DNA of 64,000 nucleotides from Pseudomonas sp. GGS8 (GCF_024168645.1 NZ_JALJWF010000001.1:2037001-2101000), one strand, 5' to 3'. Positions 23,956-33,350 are shown, counted from the stretch's first letter. Translations and numbers: made by a program. The notes: generated by a model from the sequence alone, not told the origin.

Positions 23956-24241
23956 CAGAGGTTTGAGGGCATCAAGATCAAAAGATCGCAGCCTTCGGCA
24001 GCTCCTACAGGAATGTGTTTCTTCAGGTGTAGGGCGGGTGTTGGGTGTGACGCGGAGCGTCACGGGATGCATTCCCACGCAGGAGCGTGGGAACGACCAG
24101 GGTTGAGGCGGGAAAGCGTGACTTAGTGGTCATCATGCGGGAAAAGCGGTTCATCTTCTTCTAACGCAACCCGACAGTGGCGTTCTGGCTTGAAGCGGCT
24201 ACACTGCGCCGGCCGTTCATTTTTCTTTTGAGGCTGTGCGC
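23956..24241. repeat. Intergenic region with dispersed palindromic repeats
   Basis: No gene is convincing here. It holds a GATCGCAGCCTTCGGCAGCT-type repeat (about 23978-24003) and two adjacent hairpins, GTGACGC/GCGTCAC (24047-24063) and TTCCCACGC/GCGTGGGAA (24072-24092), both of a type scattered through fluorescent Pseudomonas genomes. The end of the region contains the promoter area of the next gene. Confidence 0.6.
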
Positions 24242-24631
24242 ATGAAATTTCGTTTTCTTCTGTGGATGCTGGGTTTGTTGATGGGTAAGGCCAGTCGGAC
24301 TAATCCTGCGTTTCAGCAGCAGTTGGGTGACAAGGCATTGGTGTTTCAGCTACAGACCCTGGACGGGAAAGTGGCGCGGCATTTCTTTGTGAAGGATCAG
24401 CGCATTACCAGCAAGTCGGGCGTGTATGCGGAGCCGGCGTTTGCGATTGCGTTCAAGGACGCGGCGTATGGCTTTGCCACGATGCAGGCGAAGAACAAGC
24501 AGCTGGCGTTTATGACGGGGATTCAGGACAAGTCGATTCAGATCAAGGGCAATCCGGCGCTGGTGATCTGGTTTCAGGGGTTGACCAAGTATTTGAAGCC
24601 TAGGAAGGCGAAGGCTAAAGCCAAGGTATGA
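24242..24631 (+). CDS. SCP2-like sterol-carrier-fold protein (129 aa)
   Basis: The body (ALVFQLQTLDGKVARHFFV, FAIAFKDAAYGFATMQAKN, DKSIQIKGNPALVIWFQGL) follows the pattern of SCP2-type lipid-binding domains; the tail is Lys/Ala-rich. The N-terminus is hydrophobic (FLLWMLGLLMGKAS), perhaps a membrane tether. Family members bind acyl or lipid ligands; the ligand here is unknown. The start at ATG 24242 follows GAGG; GTG 24236 is an alternative. No operon partner. Confidence 0.6.
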   Translation: MKFRFLLWMLGLLMGKASRTNPAFQQQLGDKALVFQLQTLDGKVARHFFVKDQRITSKSGVYAEPAFAIAFKDAAYGFATMQAKNKQLAFMTGIQDKSIQIKGNPALVIWFQGLTKYLKPRKAKAKAKV

Positions 24632-24659
24632 AGTCTTTCAGGTAGACCGGGTTGGATTC

Positions 24660-24684
24660 ATCGCGAGCAGGCTCGCTCCCACAG
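24660..24684. repeat. Single REP-type palindrome
   Basis: GCGAGCAGGCTCGC core with a CTCCCACAG tail, immediately downstream of the SCP2-like gene. Confidence 0.7.
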
Positions 24685-24712
24685 GGTTTAGGTGATCCCC
24701 TGTGGAGCTTCT

Positions 24713-25465
24713 TCAGCCATCTGGCTCAGGAGGCCCGGCGTCCAGTGGCTGGCCCCGGTATGTCTTGTAGATCTGCTGGACTTGCGGGTTGTCCAGGTTC
24801 TCGTATGTGATGTCTTCCTTGTCCAGGCCTCTGATACCACTGATGGTCTCTGGCCACTCGTCACGACTGGATATATCGACTACGAATGGGTTGAGGTAGT
24901 TATCGAGATGCCTCTCGCGAGGCTCTCGGATCTCGGCGCTGAGTGCCCGCAGGTAGTCGTCCTTGCTTGTCCTTGACCAGTCGATGGCGAACTCGGCTCG
25001 ATAACAGAGTTCCATGAAGACCAATAGAATCGTGCGCCCATTGCCGTCCAGGAAGGGGTGTGCGAAAGCCAGCTGACCCATCACCCCGCCGGGATGGTCT
25101 CTGAAGCGTTTCTTGTCAGCTGCTAGTTTAAGCGCATAGTCGACAGACATTTTGATGGAGTCCGGGCGCTCGAAGACGGTGCTGCGGGGATCGTCGAAGG
25201 AGCCCTTGAAGACTGCCGGGTGAGGGACAAGCTCGTTCCGGTCTTTTCCTGCCCAGTGATAGAAGCCGGAGAACAGGATTTCGTGAACTTTGAGTACTGC
25301 CTTGTAATCGATTGGCTTCTTCTTAGCCAAATAGGCAAGCGCATCTTCGATACTCAATTCGAACGAAAGATGCTCTGACTCTTTTACTTCGGTGGGATCT
25401 TTCAGTTGCAGCGAGTTTTGAAGATATCCAGCAGTTTCGAAGTCGCCGAACGGATCAAAAGTCAT
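24713..25465 (-). CDS. Fic-family protein (250 aa), probable AMP-transferase toxin
   Basis: The Fic core motif HPFLDGNGR is at residues 136-144, with the preceding flap region (WAGKDRNELVPHPAVFKGSF) and the helix after the motif (TILLVFMELCYRAEFA). Fic proteins transfer AMP from ATP to target proteins through the motif histidine. I find no (S/T)xxxE(G/N) inhibitory helix in this protein. It overlaps the small upstream gene by four bases, as in toxin-antitoxin pairs. The GNGRxxR second arginine is replaced (GNGRTIL), which may alter nucleotide handling. Confidence 0.85.
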   Translation of the reverse strand: MTFDPFGDFETAGYLQNSLQLKDPTEVKESEHLSFELSIEDALAYLAKKKPIDYKAVLKVHEILFSGFYHWAGKDRNELVPHPAVFKGSFDDPRSTVFERPDSIKMSVDYALKLAADKKRFRDHPGGVMGQLAFAHPFLDGNGRTILLVFMELCYRAEFAIDWSRTSKDDYLRALSAEIREPRERHLDNYLNPFVVDISSRDEWPETISGIRGLDKEDITYENLDNPQVQQIYKTYRGQPLDAGPPEPDG

Positions 25466-25719
25466 GCGCTGCGTTTCTGTGCACGCCTTTCCTGAAGATA
25501 GCGCCCTTGGAGCGCCAGGATTTCAGACTTGCTCAGAACGCCTTTTCTCTTGAGGTTGACGAGCAACTGTTCGATGCCATCCAACTCGACGACATCGCCA
25601 GCCAAACGGGTAATGCACACGGCCATACGACTCATGCCGTCACGTCCAGCAGTGACCTTGTTGTCTTTAGCAAGCTTGCGGACTTGGCTTGCAACGCTGA
25701 CAGCAGCTGTTTGGGTCAT
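25462..25719 (-). CDS. Small partner of the Fic protein, putative antitoxin (85 aa)
   Basis: A soluble, basic, helical protein (KLAKDNKVTAG, LDGIEQLLVNLKRKGVLSK, QGRYLQERRAQKR). Its stop overlaps the fic start as ATGA, so it is made first and coupled, the usual order for an antitoxin. It lacks the canonical (S/T)xxxE(G/N) inhibitor motif of VbhA-type antitoxins, so if it is an antitoxin it uses another sequence or mechanism. Assignment is by context. Confidence 0.6.
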   Translation of the reverse strand: MTQTAAVSVASQVRKLAKDNKVTAGRDGMSRMAVCITRLAGDVVELDGIEQLLVNLKRKGVLSKSEILALQGRYLQERRAQKRSA

Positions 25720-26008
25720 GGGAAAGCCCTCTATTTGCCATCAAATCATAGCAGGGCGCTTGCTTCTTGTCGTTGCTGGCTCAAAGGCCAAAATCCGGGG
25801 AAATAGGGCAATATTTGCAACCGAAAAGGCCCAGGGCGGTGTATCTGGCTTACCTTTTGGGTGATTCAGTGGCTCGACAAGCCATTCATTTGGCTCTTAA
25901 TGAATGCTGAACTGTCGTTTATGACAGGTGTTTTGGGCAATGCCACCGTGCTCCACTGTGATTGTGTCCCTAGAAGGGCATCCTTTCACACCACGATGGA
26001 GCGCGGTC

Positions 26009-27373
26009 ATGATCCAGACACAAAGCAAAAAATCAGCAGAATTTTTAGATTCAACCTTCGGTAAAGGCGGTGTTCTTGAGCTGCCCTTCAAAGGAATTGT
26101 TGGCAGGTTTCCTGATTCGGTTCTTCCGCTCCCTGACAAGAAATTACTGCTGCTCTTCAGCGCTTCGCCCTCAGAGAATTCTCCAACCAAGGTGGCACGA
26201 CTGAATGAGGACAGCTCGTTTGATTCGCACTTCGGGGATCAGGGAATCGTCGAAGTCCGTTTCAAGGACGGGTTATCGTTTTCTGCGCGCCATCTGCGTC
26301 CTTTGGAAAATGGCGGATGGCTGATTACCGGCACCGTTGAACGCTCGGACGGTGCAGTCGATCTCGCGGTCGTTCGCCAACTTCCGGATGGTCAGATGGA
26401 CACTTCCTTAGGGCCTGATAAAGACGGCGCAGTCACCTTAAATGTTTATGACCTTATCGATTCTCGCGCCCATCCCGGCGCTAGTTTTGTTACCCGTCGC
26501 CACGACGAAAAGAATGCTGAGAAATCATCGGTAAGTGCGGGCGATGTCGGGGTAGTGGCCATCGGTCAACAGGATGGCAAAATTGTTTTGGTTAGCACTG
26601 TTTTTTTCGAATACAACTACTTGAGGGGGATTGTAGTACGCCTGAATAAGGATGGCTCACTGGACGCAACGTTTAATAGGAAAGGTTTTGTACTTGTCGA
26701 GCTTCCGGACATTACTCATAACTGGAATTACGCTGCTGGTGTGGTCGTTCAGCAAGACGGCAAAGTTCTGGTATGTGGCGATTTCAGCAGAGAGAGCCCA
26801 GGTGAATGGCCTGATGCTTATGTAATGCGCTATGACCAGGACGGTAACGTCGATGCGGGTTATGGCGACAATAAGAACGGCGTTGTGACCATCACTGACA
26901 GCAGTCGATGGCTTGACCTTGGCTCAATGGCCTTGAAGTCTGACGGTGGTGTTGTAGCAGTGGGGACCGCAGACCGCGATGGCCACCGCGAGGGGTTGAT
27001 TGCCTCGCTAAACCCCAGTGGAAGTTTCAATCTTGTTTTTAACAAAGGGAAACCACTGTTCTCCAATCTCACGGAGCATGGTGTTTCCTGGCGGCGTTGT
27101 GTTCTGCAAACGGATGGAAAGCTGGTTGTCAGTGGGCAAGGTGGAGGCGCGTTTGTTGACGAAAACAGTTCGGTCGTGACTGCGCGTTATGCTCCCGATG
27201 GCTCTCTGGATGTGACCTTTGCGGGTAAAGGATGGGCAGTCTTCAACGATGAAAGCGGTATCGATATGTTCAGGGGGTGCACAGTTATGGCGGATAACCG
27301 GGTGGTTGTTAGCGGTTACGTTTCCTTTGCTCCTCCGCCTCTTCCGGGATATGTGCTGCGCTACCTGGCTTGA
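26009..27373 (+). CDS. Delta-60 repeat (DUF5122) beta-propeller-type protein (454 aa)
   Basis: At least six repeats of the delta-60 type, each with a segment like LDSTFGKGGVLELPF, FDSHFGDQGIVEVRF, LDATFNRKGFVLVEL, LDVTFAGKGWAVF plus a QQDGKVLV or LKSDGGVVAV strand. Such repeats form propeller blades and occur mainly in exported or surface proteins, but no signal peptide is visible. ATG 26009 follows GGAG at 25998-26001; the frame is open to 25928. A convergent gene follows after 38 bases. Confidence 0.75.
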   Translation: MIQTQSKKSAEFLDSTFGKGGVLELPFKGIVGRFPDSVLPLPDKKLLLLFSASPSENSPTKVARLNEDSSFDSHFGDQGIVEVRFKDGLSFSARHLRPLENGGWLITGTVERSDGAVDLAVVRQLPDGQMDTSLGPDKDGAVTLNVYDLIDSRAHPGASFVTRRHDEKNAEKSSVSAGDVGVVAIGQQDGKIVLVSTVFFEYNYLRGIVVRLNKDGSLDATFNRKGFVLVELPDITHNWNYAAGVVVQQDGKVLVCGDFSRESPGEWPDAYVMRYDQDGNVDAGYGDNKNGVVTITDSSRWLDLGSMALKSDGGVVAVGTADRDGHREGLIASLNPSGSFNLVFNKGKPLFSNLTEHGVSWRRCVLQTDGKLVVSGQGGGAFVDENSSVVTARYAPDGSLDVTFAGKGWAVFNDESGIDMFRGCTVMADNRVVVSGYVSFAPPPLPGYVLRYLA

Positions 27374-27411
27374 GGTGGTCAGGTAGACCGGGCGGCGATC
27401 CGACGATGCTT

Positions 27412-28812
27412 TCAGGCTTGGCTGAATTGCGAGGCCAATTCGCGCAGCAGCACTTCGGCTTCAAGCACTTTGCTGACCACGTCGTTGGCTTTGTCGCGAG
27501 TCAGGCCTAAGCGCTCCAGCAGGACGTCGGGAATGTCTTCATCCGGCCCGGAACCAATCCCGCGACTGCGCAGCAAACGCACGGCCAGGCACACGAGGTT
27601 CGGGTACTCGGCGTAGTCGCCGTCGTAGCTTGGGTCGTGCTGGAAGCGCAGGGCGGTGGCCAGTTCTTCGGGCATGTCCCAGTAGCGCATCAGCCATGAG
27701 CCGATCTGCTCGCGGCTGATGCCCAGCAGGTGTTGCTCGACGTAGCTGTGGCACAGGTGCGGGTTGACCTCCAGGTGACGGCAGATCAGCGAGAAGTGCG
27801 GCGGGAAGACGTGGGCCAACAGCAAGTAGCCGAAATTGTGCAGAAGGCCGGCGAGGTAGGTCAGGCCGGCTTCCGGGCGCTGGGCGCGGGGCATGGCGCG
27901 GGTCAGGCCTTCGATGACGGCGGCGGTGTAGATCGATTGCTGCCAATACGGCGTGGTGTGTTGCGGGTGGTCTTTGGGCAGGCTCAGGGTTTTGCCCAGG
28001 GCCAGGCCCAGCGCCAGGTTGATCACCAGGTCGAAACCCAGCACCCGGACGATGGCGTCTTCCACTGAACGAATTTTGCCCGGCGAGGCGTAGTACGGCG
28101 ACGCCGCCCAGCTGACGACTTGCGCGGCCAGGGCCGGGTCGGTTTCGACCACGCCGGTGATGTCGTCGATGGTGGCGTTGGGGTCGACGCGCAGTTTGAT
28201 GATTTTCTGCGCGGTCTCGGCCAGCGGCGGAATTTCGATGGTCGCTTCCAGGCGTTGCTGGATGCGCCGCGCGGTGAACGCCTGGACGGCCTGGGTGATT
28301 TCCTCGCGGTCATCGTCGGGGCGGTCGAGGTTCGGGCGGATGCTGTGCACGGCTTCGCCGAAATTGGCGGCGCTGGCCTTGGTGAGCATGGTTTTGAAAT
28401 CGTCGCTGGAGATTTCCAGCAGCACGCCCGGCTCGCCCGAGTTGATCAGCAACTTCGGTTCGCGCAGCAGGCTTTCGTCATACAGGCACGGCGAACTGGT
28501 GAGCGCCGGCAAGCCGGGCAGCAGGCTCAGGCTGTGTTTGCCGAGCATTTTTACCAGGCGTTCAGTAGATACAGCCGTCAACCGGCGGCCGGTGAGTTCG
28601 GCGAGGCGATTGAGGTCGAGCAATTGGCTTTGCGGAAACAGCACCATGAGCGCGCCGACGGCATCGTCCAGCAAAACCGCCTGCACTTTGCGTGCGGCGT
28701 TCAGGCCGTGATGGTCGAGGACTTCCTGGTAGGCGATGCCCAGCTTGCCGAGCAGCAGCCGAATAACAGACGGAGCGTGCGGGGTTTCAGGGGCGAGGGC
28801 AGCTTCTGTCAT
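27412..28812 (-). CDS. YbaK-like domain plus HDOD domain regulator (466 aa)
   Basis: Residues about 12-150 resemble the YbaK/ProX aminoacyl-tRNA deacylase fold (VIRLLLGKLGIAYQEVLDHH to INSGEPGVLLEISSDDF). Residues about 195-400 are an HDOD domain (IPPLAETAQKIIKLRVDPNA, LAAQVVSWAASPYYASPGKI, VEDAIVRVLGFDLV, YLAGLLHNFGYLLL). HDOD proteins are signalling scaffolds with a degenerate HD site. Both domains together are common in Pseudomonas. Monocistronic, next to recG, same strand, 78 bases away. Confidence 0.85.
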   Translation of the reverse strand: MTEAALAPETPHAPSVIRLLLGKLGIAYQEVLDHHGLNAARKVQAVLLDDAVGALMVLFPQSQLLDLNRLAELTGRRLTAVSTERLVKMLGKHSLSLLPGLPALTSSPCLYDESLLREPKLLINSGEPGVLLEISSDDFKTMLTKASAANFGEAVHSIRPNLDRPDDDREEITQAVQAFTARRIQQRLEATIEIPPLAETAQKIIKLRVDPNATIDDITGVVETDPALAAQVVSWAASPYYASPGKIRSVEDAIVRVLGFDLVINLALGLALGKTLSLPKDHPQHTTPYWQQSIYTAAVIEGLTRAMPRAQRPEAGLTYLAGLLHNFGYLLLAHVFPPHFSLICRHLEVNPHLCHSYVEQHLLGISREQIGSWLMRYWDMPEELATALRFQHDPSYDGDYAEYPNLVCLAVRLLRSRGIGSGPDEDIPDVLLERLGLTRDKANDVVSKVLEAEVLLRELASQFSQA

Positions 28813-28890
28813 GGTCTGTATCCGTTTTCAAACAATTGCAGGAGTATAACCAGCTTGTTTAAAGCCAGGGTCCAGAAACTGCGACAGTGC

Positions 28891-30966
28891 TCACACTTGG
28901 CCGTATTGCTGCCCATGGCGTAGCCAGCGGTCGAGCAGCGGGCTGACGTGATCCGGCCAGCGCTCGAGCAAGGCCTGGGCGGCATCGCGCACGGCGGGCA
29001 GCAAGTCGGCGTCGCGCATCAGGTCCGCGACCTTGAATTGCAGCAGACCGGTCTGGCGTGTGCCGAGCATTTCGCCGGGGCCGCGCAGTTCGAGGTCTTT
29101 TTCGGCGATGACAAAACCGTCGTTGGTTTCACGCATGATGCCCAGGCGCTGACGGCCGATCTGCGACAGCGGCGGGTGGTAGAGCAGCACGCAATGGCTG
29201 ACGGCACTGCCCCGGCCGACACGGCCACGCAATTGGTGCAGCTGCGCGAGCCCGAGGCGTTCGGGGTTTTCGATGATCATCAGGCTGGCGTTGGGCACGT
29301 CCACACCGACTTCGATCACGGTGGTGGCGACCAGCAGTTGCAGGTTGCCGGCCTTGAACTCGGCCATCACCGCAGCTTTTTCGGCCGGCTTCATGCGGCC
29401 ATGGATCAAGCCGACTTTCAACTCGCCAAGGGCGGCGGTGAGGTCCTCAAAGGTGGTTTCGGCAGCCTGGCAGGTCAGTTCTTCCGATTCTTCGATCAGC
29501 GTGCACACCCAATAAGCCTGACGGCCCTCGGCACAAGCGCCGCGCACCCGTTCGATTACTTCGACGCGCCGGGTGTCGGTGACCAGCACCGTGTTCACCG
29601 GGGTACGGCCGGGCGGCAGTTCGTCGAGGATCGAGGTGTCGAGGTCGGCGTAGGCGCTCATGGCCAGGGTCCGTGGGATCGGCGTGGCGGTCATGATCAG
29701 CTGATGCGGGCACATCCGCCCGCCGACGCCTTTCTGCCGCAATGCCAAGCGCTGTTGCACGCCGAAGCGGTGCTGTTCATCGATGATCGCCAGCGCCAGG
29801 TTCTTGAACTGCACTTCGTCCTGGAACAATGCGTGGGTGCCGACCACCATGGGCGTTCCGTTGGCGATTTGCTCCAGCGCCGCCACGCGGTTTTTGCCCT
29901 TGAGCTTGCCGGCCAGCCACGCGACTTCGATGCCCAGCGGTTCGAGCCAGCGTTTGAAGGTGATGAAGTGCTGCTCGGCGAGGATTTCGGTGGGCGCCAT
30001 CAGTGCGACCTGATAGCCCGCTTCCAGTGCCTGAAGCGCGGCGAGGGCGGCGACCACGGTTTTGCCCGCGCCCACGTCGCCCTGGATCAGCCGAAGCATC
30101 GGTTCGTGCTGGCTGAGGTCGTAAGCGATTTCGTTGCCGACCCGCTGCTGGGCGCCGGTCGGGGTGAAACCAAGGTTGGCCAAATACTGAGTTGGCAGCT
30201 TCGTGGCTTTGGGCATGGCCGGCGCACGCAGGGCACGCATGCTCTCGCGCAGGCGCTGCTGGGACAGTTGATGGGTCAGCAGCTCTTCGAAGGCCAGACG
30301 ATGCTGGGCCCAGTGATGACCGAGGGCGAGTTCGTCGACGTCGGCATCGGCGGGCGGGTGATGCAGGTAGCGGATCGCATCGGCCAGCGGTGCCAGTTGA
30401 TAGTCCCGGGCCAGTTCGGTTGGCAACCAGTCGGGCAGGCTGCTGGGGCCGAGCAGGGTCAGGGTTTGCATGCACAACTGACGCAAACGCTGCTGGGTCA
30501 GGCCTTCGGTGAGCGGGTAGACCGGGGTCAGGGTTTCATCCACCGGCGGCGGCTCGTCACCGGTGATGGCGCGGTATTCCGGGTGGTAGATTTCCAACCC
30601 CGAGGCACCGGGCCGGGCTTCGCCGTAGCAGCGAATCCGCGTGCCGCGTTTGAGGCCTTCTTTCTGGGCGTTGCTGAAATGGTAGAAGCGCAGGCTGAGC
30701 CCGCCGGTGCCGTCCTGCAGACGGACAACCAGGCTGCGGCGCCGGCCCATGACCACGTCGGCGCCGCTGACGGTGCCTTCGATCACCGCGTCTTGCCCGG
30801 GTCGCAAATGGCCGATCGGGACCACGCGGGTGCGGTCCTGATAGCGCAGCGGCAGGTGGAACAGCACGTCCTGGAGATTCTCCAGGCCGACCTTGGCCAG
30901 TTTCTCGGCCATGGCTTCGCCGACACCCTTGAGTGCCGTCACCGACACTTGCGACAACTCGGTCAT
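28891..30966 (-). CDS. recG: ATP-dependent DNA helicase RecG
   Basis: 691 residues, the usual RecG length. N-terminal wedge/OB domain (about 60-150), Walker A GDVGAGKTVV, helicase motif II as DEQH in IIDEQHRFGVQQR, motif III TATPIPRTLAM, and C-terminal motifs TTVIEVGVDVPNASLM and QLRGRVGRG. It reverses stalled replication forks and unwinds Holliday junctions. It lies 9 bases after oxyR on the same strand, so the two are probably co-transcribed. Confidence 0.97.
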   Translation of the reverse strand: MTELSQVSVTALKGVGEAMAEKLAKVGLENLQDVLFHLPLRYQDRTRVVPIGHLRPGQDAVIEGTVSGADVVMGRRRSLVVRLQDGTGGLSLRFYHFSNAQKEGLKRGTRIRCYGEARPGASGLEIYHPEYRAITGDEPPPVDETLTPVYPLTEGLTQQRLRQLCMQTLTLLGPSSLPDWLPTELARDYQLAPLADAIRYLHHPPADADVDELALGHHWAQHRLAFEELLTHQLSQQRLRESMRALRAPAMPKATKLPTQYLANLGFTPTGAQQRVGNEIAYDLSQHEPMLRLIQGDVGAGKTVVAALAALQALEAGYQVALMAPTEILAEQHFITFKRWLEPLGIEVAWLAGKLKGKNRVAALEQIANGTPMVVGTHALFQDEVQFKNLALAIIDEQHRFGVQQRLALRQKGVGGRMCPHQLIMTATPIPRTLAMSAYADLDTSILDELPPGRTPVNTVLVTDTRRVEVIERVRGACAEGRQAYWVCTLIEESEELTCQAAETTFEDLTAALGELKVGLIHGRMKPAEKAAVMAEFKAGNLQLLVATTVIEVGVDVPNASLMIIENPERLGLAQLHQLRGRVGRGSAVSHCVLLYHPPLSQIGRQRLGIMRETNDGFVIAEKDLELRGPGEMLGTRQTGLLQFKVADLMRDADLLPAVRDAAQALLERWPDHVSPLLDRWLRHGQQYGQV

Positions 30967-30975
30967 GACCGCGAC

Positions 30976-31905
30976 TTAACCGGCCACCACCGGCGCTGGC
31001 GGCTTGGCCACCGAGCACAGGCGAATGGAGTCGGCGAGGATTTCAATCGCCTTGGGCCGCGGGAAGCTCGCGCGCCAGGCGATGGCCACGGTGCGGAACG
31101 GCACCGGCGCGCTCAGTGGGCGCACTTCGATCACGCCGGGGGCGTAGTGGTGGCTGTCCACCGCCGACAGCGGCAGGATCGAAATGCCCAGGCCGGAGGC
31201 GACCATGTGGCGGATGGTTTCCAGCGAGCTGGATTCCACCGTGGTGTGCTTGGCGCCGTCGTTGCCTTTGGCCAGGGTCGGGCAGGCTTCCAGCACTTGA
31301 TCGCGGAAGCAGTGGCCTTCGCCGAGCAGCAGCAGGCTCTTGTCGTTGAGCAGGGCGGCGTCGATGGATTCTTTTTGCGTCCACGGGTGCTGGGCCGGCA
31401 TCAAGACGTAGAACGGCTCGTCGTAGAGCTGCAAGGTCAGCACGTCGGCTTCGTTGAACGGCAGGGCAATGATGATCGCGTCGAGCTCGCCGTTGCGCAG
31501 TTTGTCGCGCAGCACGTGGGTGAAGTTTTCTTCGATGTACAACGGCATCTGCGGGGCGACCCGGTGCAGTTGTGGAATCAGGTGCGGGAACAGGTACGGG
31601 CCGACGGTGTAGATCGCGCCGACTTTGAGCGGTGCAGTCAGCTGGTTCTTGCCGGCCTGGGCCAGTTCGCGGATGCCTTGGGCCTGTTCCAGGACTTTCT
31701 GTGCCTGGGCGACAATGCCTTCGCCGACCGGAGTCAGGCGCACGGCGCTCTTGCTGCGCTCGAAAATCAGCACACCGAGTTCGTCTTCAAGCTTTTTCAC
31801 GCCCACCGACAGGGTTGGCTGGCTGACGTGGCAACGCTCGGCCGCGTGGCCGAAGTGTTGCTCTTGGGCGAGGGTAACGATGTAGCGTAATTCTGTGAGA
31901 GTCAT
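30976..31905 (-). CDS. oxyR: Peroxide-sensing LysR-type regulator OxyR
   Basis: 309 residues. The N-terminal winged helix (FGHAAERCHVSQPTLSVGVK) is followed by the sensor domain with Cys199 and Cys208 in GEGHCFRDQVLEAC, the pair that forms the redox disulfide in known OxyR proteins. It activates catalase, alkyl hydroperoxide reductase and related genes on H2O2 exposure. The oxyR-recG order is characteristic of Pseudomonas. Confidence 0.97.
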   Translation of the reverse strand: MTLTELRYIVTLAQEQHFGHAAERCHVSQPTLSVGVKKLEDELGVLIFERSKSAVRLTPVGEGIVAQAQKVLEQAQGIRELAQAGKNQLTAPLKVGAIYTVGPYLFPHLIPQLHRVAPQMPLYIEENFTHVLRDKLRNGELDAIIIALPFNEADVLTLQLYDEPFYVLMPAQHPWTQKESIDAALLNDKSLLLLGEGHCFRDQVLEACPTLAKGNDGAKHTTVESSSLETIRHMVASGLGISILPLSAVDSHHYAPGVIEVRPLSAPVPFRTVAIAWRASFPRPKAIEILADSIRLCSVAKPPAPVVAG

Positions 31906-32023
31906 AGCAAGCGTCCATGAAGTTGCGGGCCAAGCATACCGGCTGCAATCGATAGACGCACGTTATCAGACTGAGTGTGCTGAGTGACACTGGGCAATGC
32001 AGGTTTGCCGTTTCCAGATATGC

Positions 32024-32049
32024 ATAAAGGCACCTTTTGGTGCCTTTAT
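32024..32049. terminator. Symmetrical hairpin terminator
   Basis: ATAAAGGCACC/GGTGCCTTTAT with a TTTT loop, T-rich on both strands. It lies between oxyR (upstream side) and the end of tonB, where it can stop minus-strand tonB transcripts. Confidence 0.7.
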
Positions 32050-32064
32050 GGTTGTTGCATAACC

Positions 32065-32156
32065 TGTGGGAGCGGGCTTGCCCGCGATATCGATGTAACG
32101 GTCAACAAAGATGTTGGATGTGATGGCCTCATCGCGGGCAAGCCCGCTCCCACAGG
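32065..32156. repeat. Inverted pair of REP palindromes
   Basis: TGTGGGAGCGGGCTTGCCCG and its inverse about 45 bases apart, between tonB and oxyR. The head-to-head layout is that of a REPIN-type doublet. Confidence 0.8.
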
Positions 32157-32172
32157 TTTTTTGTATTGCGTC

Positions 32173-32919
32173 TTAGCGTCGACGTTCCAGCGAGTAAACA
32201 AACGGTGCAACGATTTCGATGGAGCCGTTGTTCAGCATGTCGGCCGGTGGCTTAGGCAGCGGCTGGGCGCGGCGGATCATTTCCAGGGTAGCCCGGTCCA
32301 GATCGGCGTTGCCGGAGCGGCCCACCAGTTCGAATGACAACACGTTACCTTCGGCATCCACCACGAAGCGCAGACGGTTCAAACCTTCCTTGCCCCGCGC
32401 CTGGGCACTGGCGGGGTATTTCTTGTACTTGGCCAAGTGCGCGAGCAGGGTGCCTTGCCAACTGGCCTTGGCCGCTTGTTGCGCGGGCGATGGGCCGGGG
32501 GCCGGCTGAGCGGATTTCTCCGTCGGCGCCTGGGTTGGCTGCGCGTCGCTCGGTTTTGCCTCCGACGGTTTTTCCTTCGGCGGCTCCGGCTTTTTCTCCA
32601 CAGGCTTGGGCGGTTGCGGCTTCGGCTTCGGCTTGACCGGTTTCGGCACGGCAATCTCGGCCTTCGGCGCTTCAGCGAGTTTCGGAATCGGCAGTTCTTC
32701 CACCGGCGCCGGTGGCTGCGGTGGTGTGATCACCTTTGGCGGTGCGGGCGGTGGCGGGGCCGGCATCGGCGCCAGCTCGACCATCATCGCTTGCGGCGGG
32801 AGCTCGATCGGCGGGCGTGACGTCCAGTTCAGCGCCAGCGCAATGGCCAGCGCATGGACACCCAGCACCACGGCCAGGCTACCGCTGTAACGCGTCAGCT
32901 TTTGGCGCGTGTTGATCAT
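32173..32919 (-). CDS. tonB: Energy-transducing protein TonB
   Basis: 248 residues: one N-terminal helix (about 13-31), a long proline/lysine-rich spacer (about 45-140, e.g. VKPKPKPQPPKPVEKKPE), and a C-terminal TonB domain (HLAKYKKYPASAQARGKEG to the end). It carries proton-motive energy from ExbBD to outer-membrane siderophore, heme or vitamin receptors. Its start overlaps the exbD stop by four bases; the gene order is exbB-exbD-tonB. No Fur box was sought with certainty. Confidence 0.95.
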   Translation of the reverse strand: MINTRQKLTRYSGSLAVVLGVHALAIALALNWTSRPPIELPPQAMMVELAPMPAPPPPAPPKVITPPQPPAPVEELPIPKLAEAPKAEIAVPKPVKPKPKPQPPKPVEKKPEPPKEKPSEAKPSDAQPTQAPTEKSAQPAPGPSPAQQAAKASWQGTLLAHLAKYKKYPASAQARGKEGLNRLRFVVDAEGNVLSFELVGRSGNADLDRATLEMIRRAQPLPKPPADMLNNGSIEIVAPFVYSLERRR

Positions 32920-33344
32920 TTCTTGGCTGCCGTCTCGAGTCCGACCAGGCCGACCTTCAGGTAACCGGCGGCGCGCAGGGCATCCATCACGCTCATCAGG
33001 TCGCCGTAATCCACGCCTTTGTCGGCCTGGAAGAAGATCGTCGTGTCTTTCTTGCCCTGGGTCTTGGCGTCGAGCGTGGCGCCGAGGGCTTCGGTCTTCA
33101 CTTCGTCTTCGCCGAGGAACAGGCGCTGGTCAGCTTTGACGCTGAGGAACACCGGTTTCTCTGGCCGCGGCGCCGGTTTGGCGGTGGAGGCGGGCAGGTC
33201 GACCTTGATGTCCACGGTGGCCAGCGGCGCCGCCACCATGAAGATGATCAACAGCACCAGCATCACGTCGATGAACGGCGTGACGTTGATTTCATGGTTC
33301 TCGGCCAGATCGTCGTCTGCGCCTTCTTTCAAATGCAGGCCCAT
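32916..33344 (-). CDS. exbD: ExbD, TonB-system proton channel subunit
   Basis: 142 residues with one helix near residues 25-42 (INVTPFIDVMLVLLIIFMVA); the aspartate in FIDVML is the proton-carrying residue in this family. A periplasmic domain follows. It lies six bases after exbB and overlaps tonB by four bases. Confidence 0.95.
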   Translation of the reverse strand: MGLHLKEGADDDLAENHEINVTPFIDVMLVLLIIFMVAAPLATVDIKVDLPASTAKPAPRPEKPVFLSVKADQRLFLGEDEVKTEALGATLDAKTQGKKDTTIFFQADKGVDYGDLMSVMDALRAAGYLKVGLVGLETAAKK

Positions 33345-33350
33345 GGCCGA

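Noticed and set aside
23710..24126. Plus-strand frame of 138 codons across the leader and intergenic repeats
   Set aside because: Composed of the inverse of the leader and of dispersed repeats; no ribosome binding site.
28948..31890. A 980-codon plus-strand open frame opposite recG and oxyR
   Set aside because: It is antisense to two clear genes and its translation is His/Gln/Gly/Val-rich, typical of a shadow frame in GC-rich DNA.
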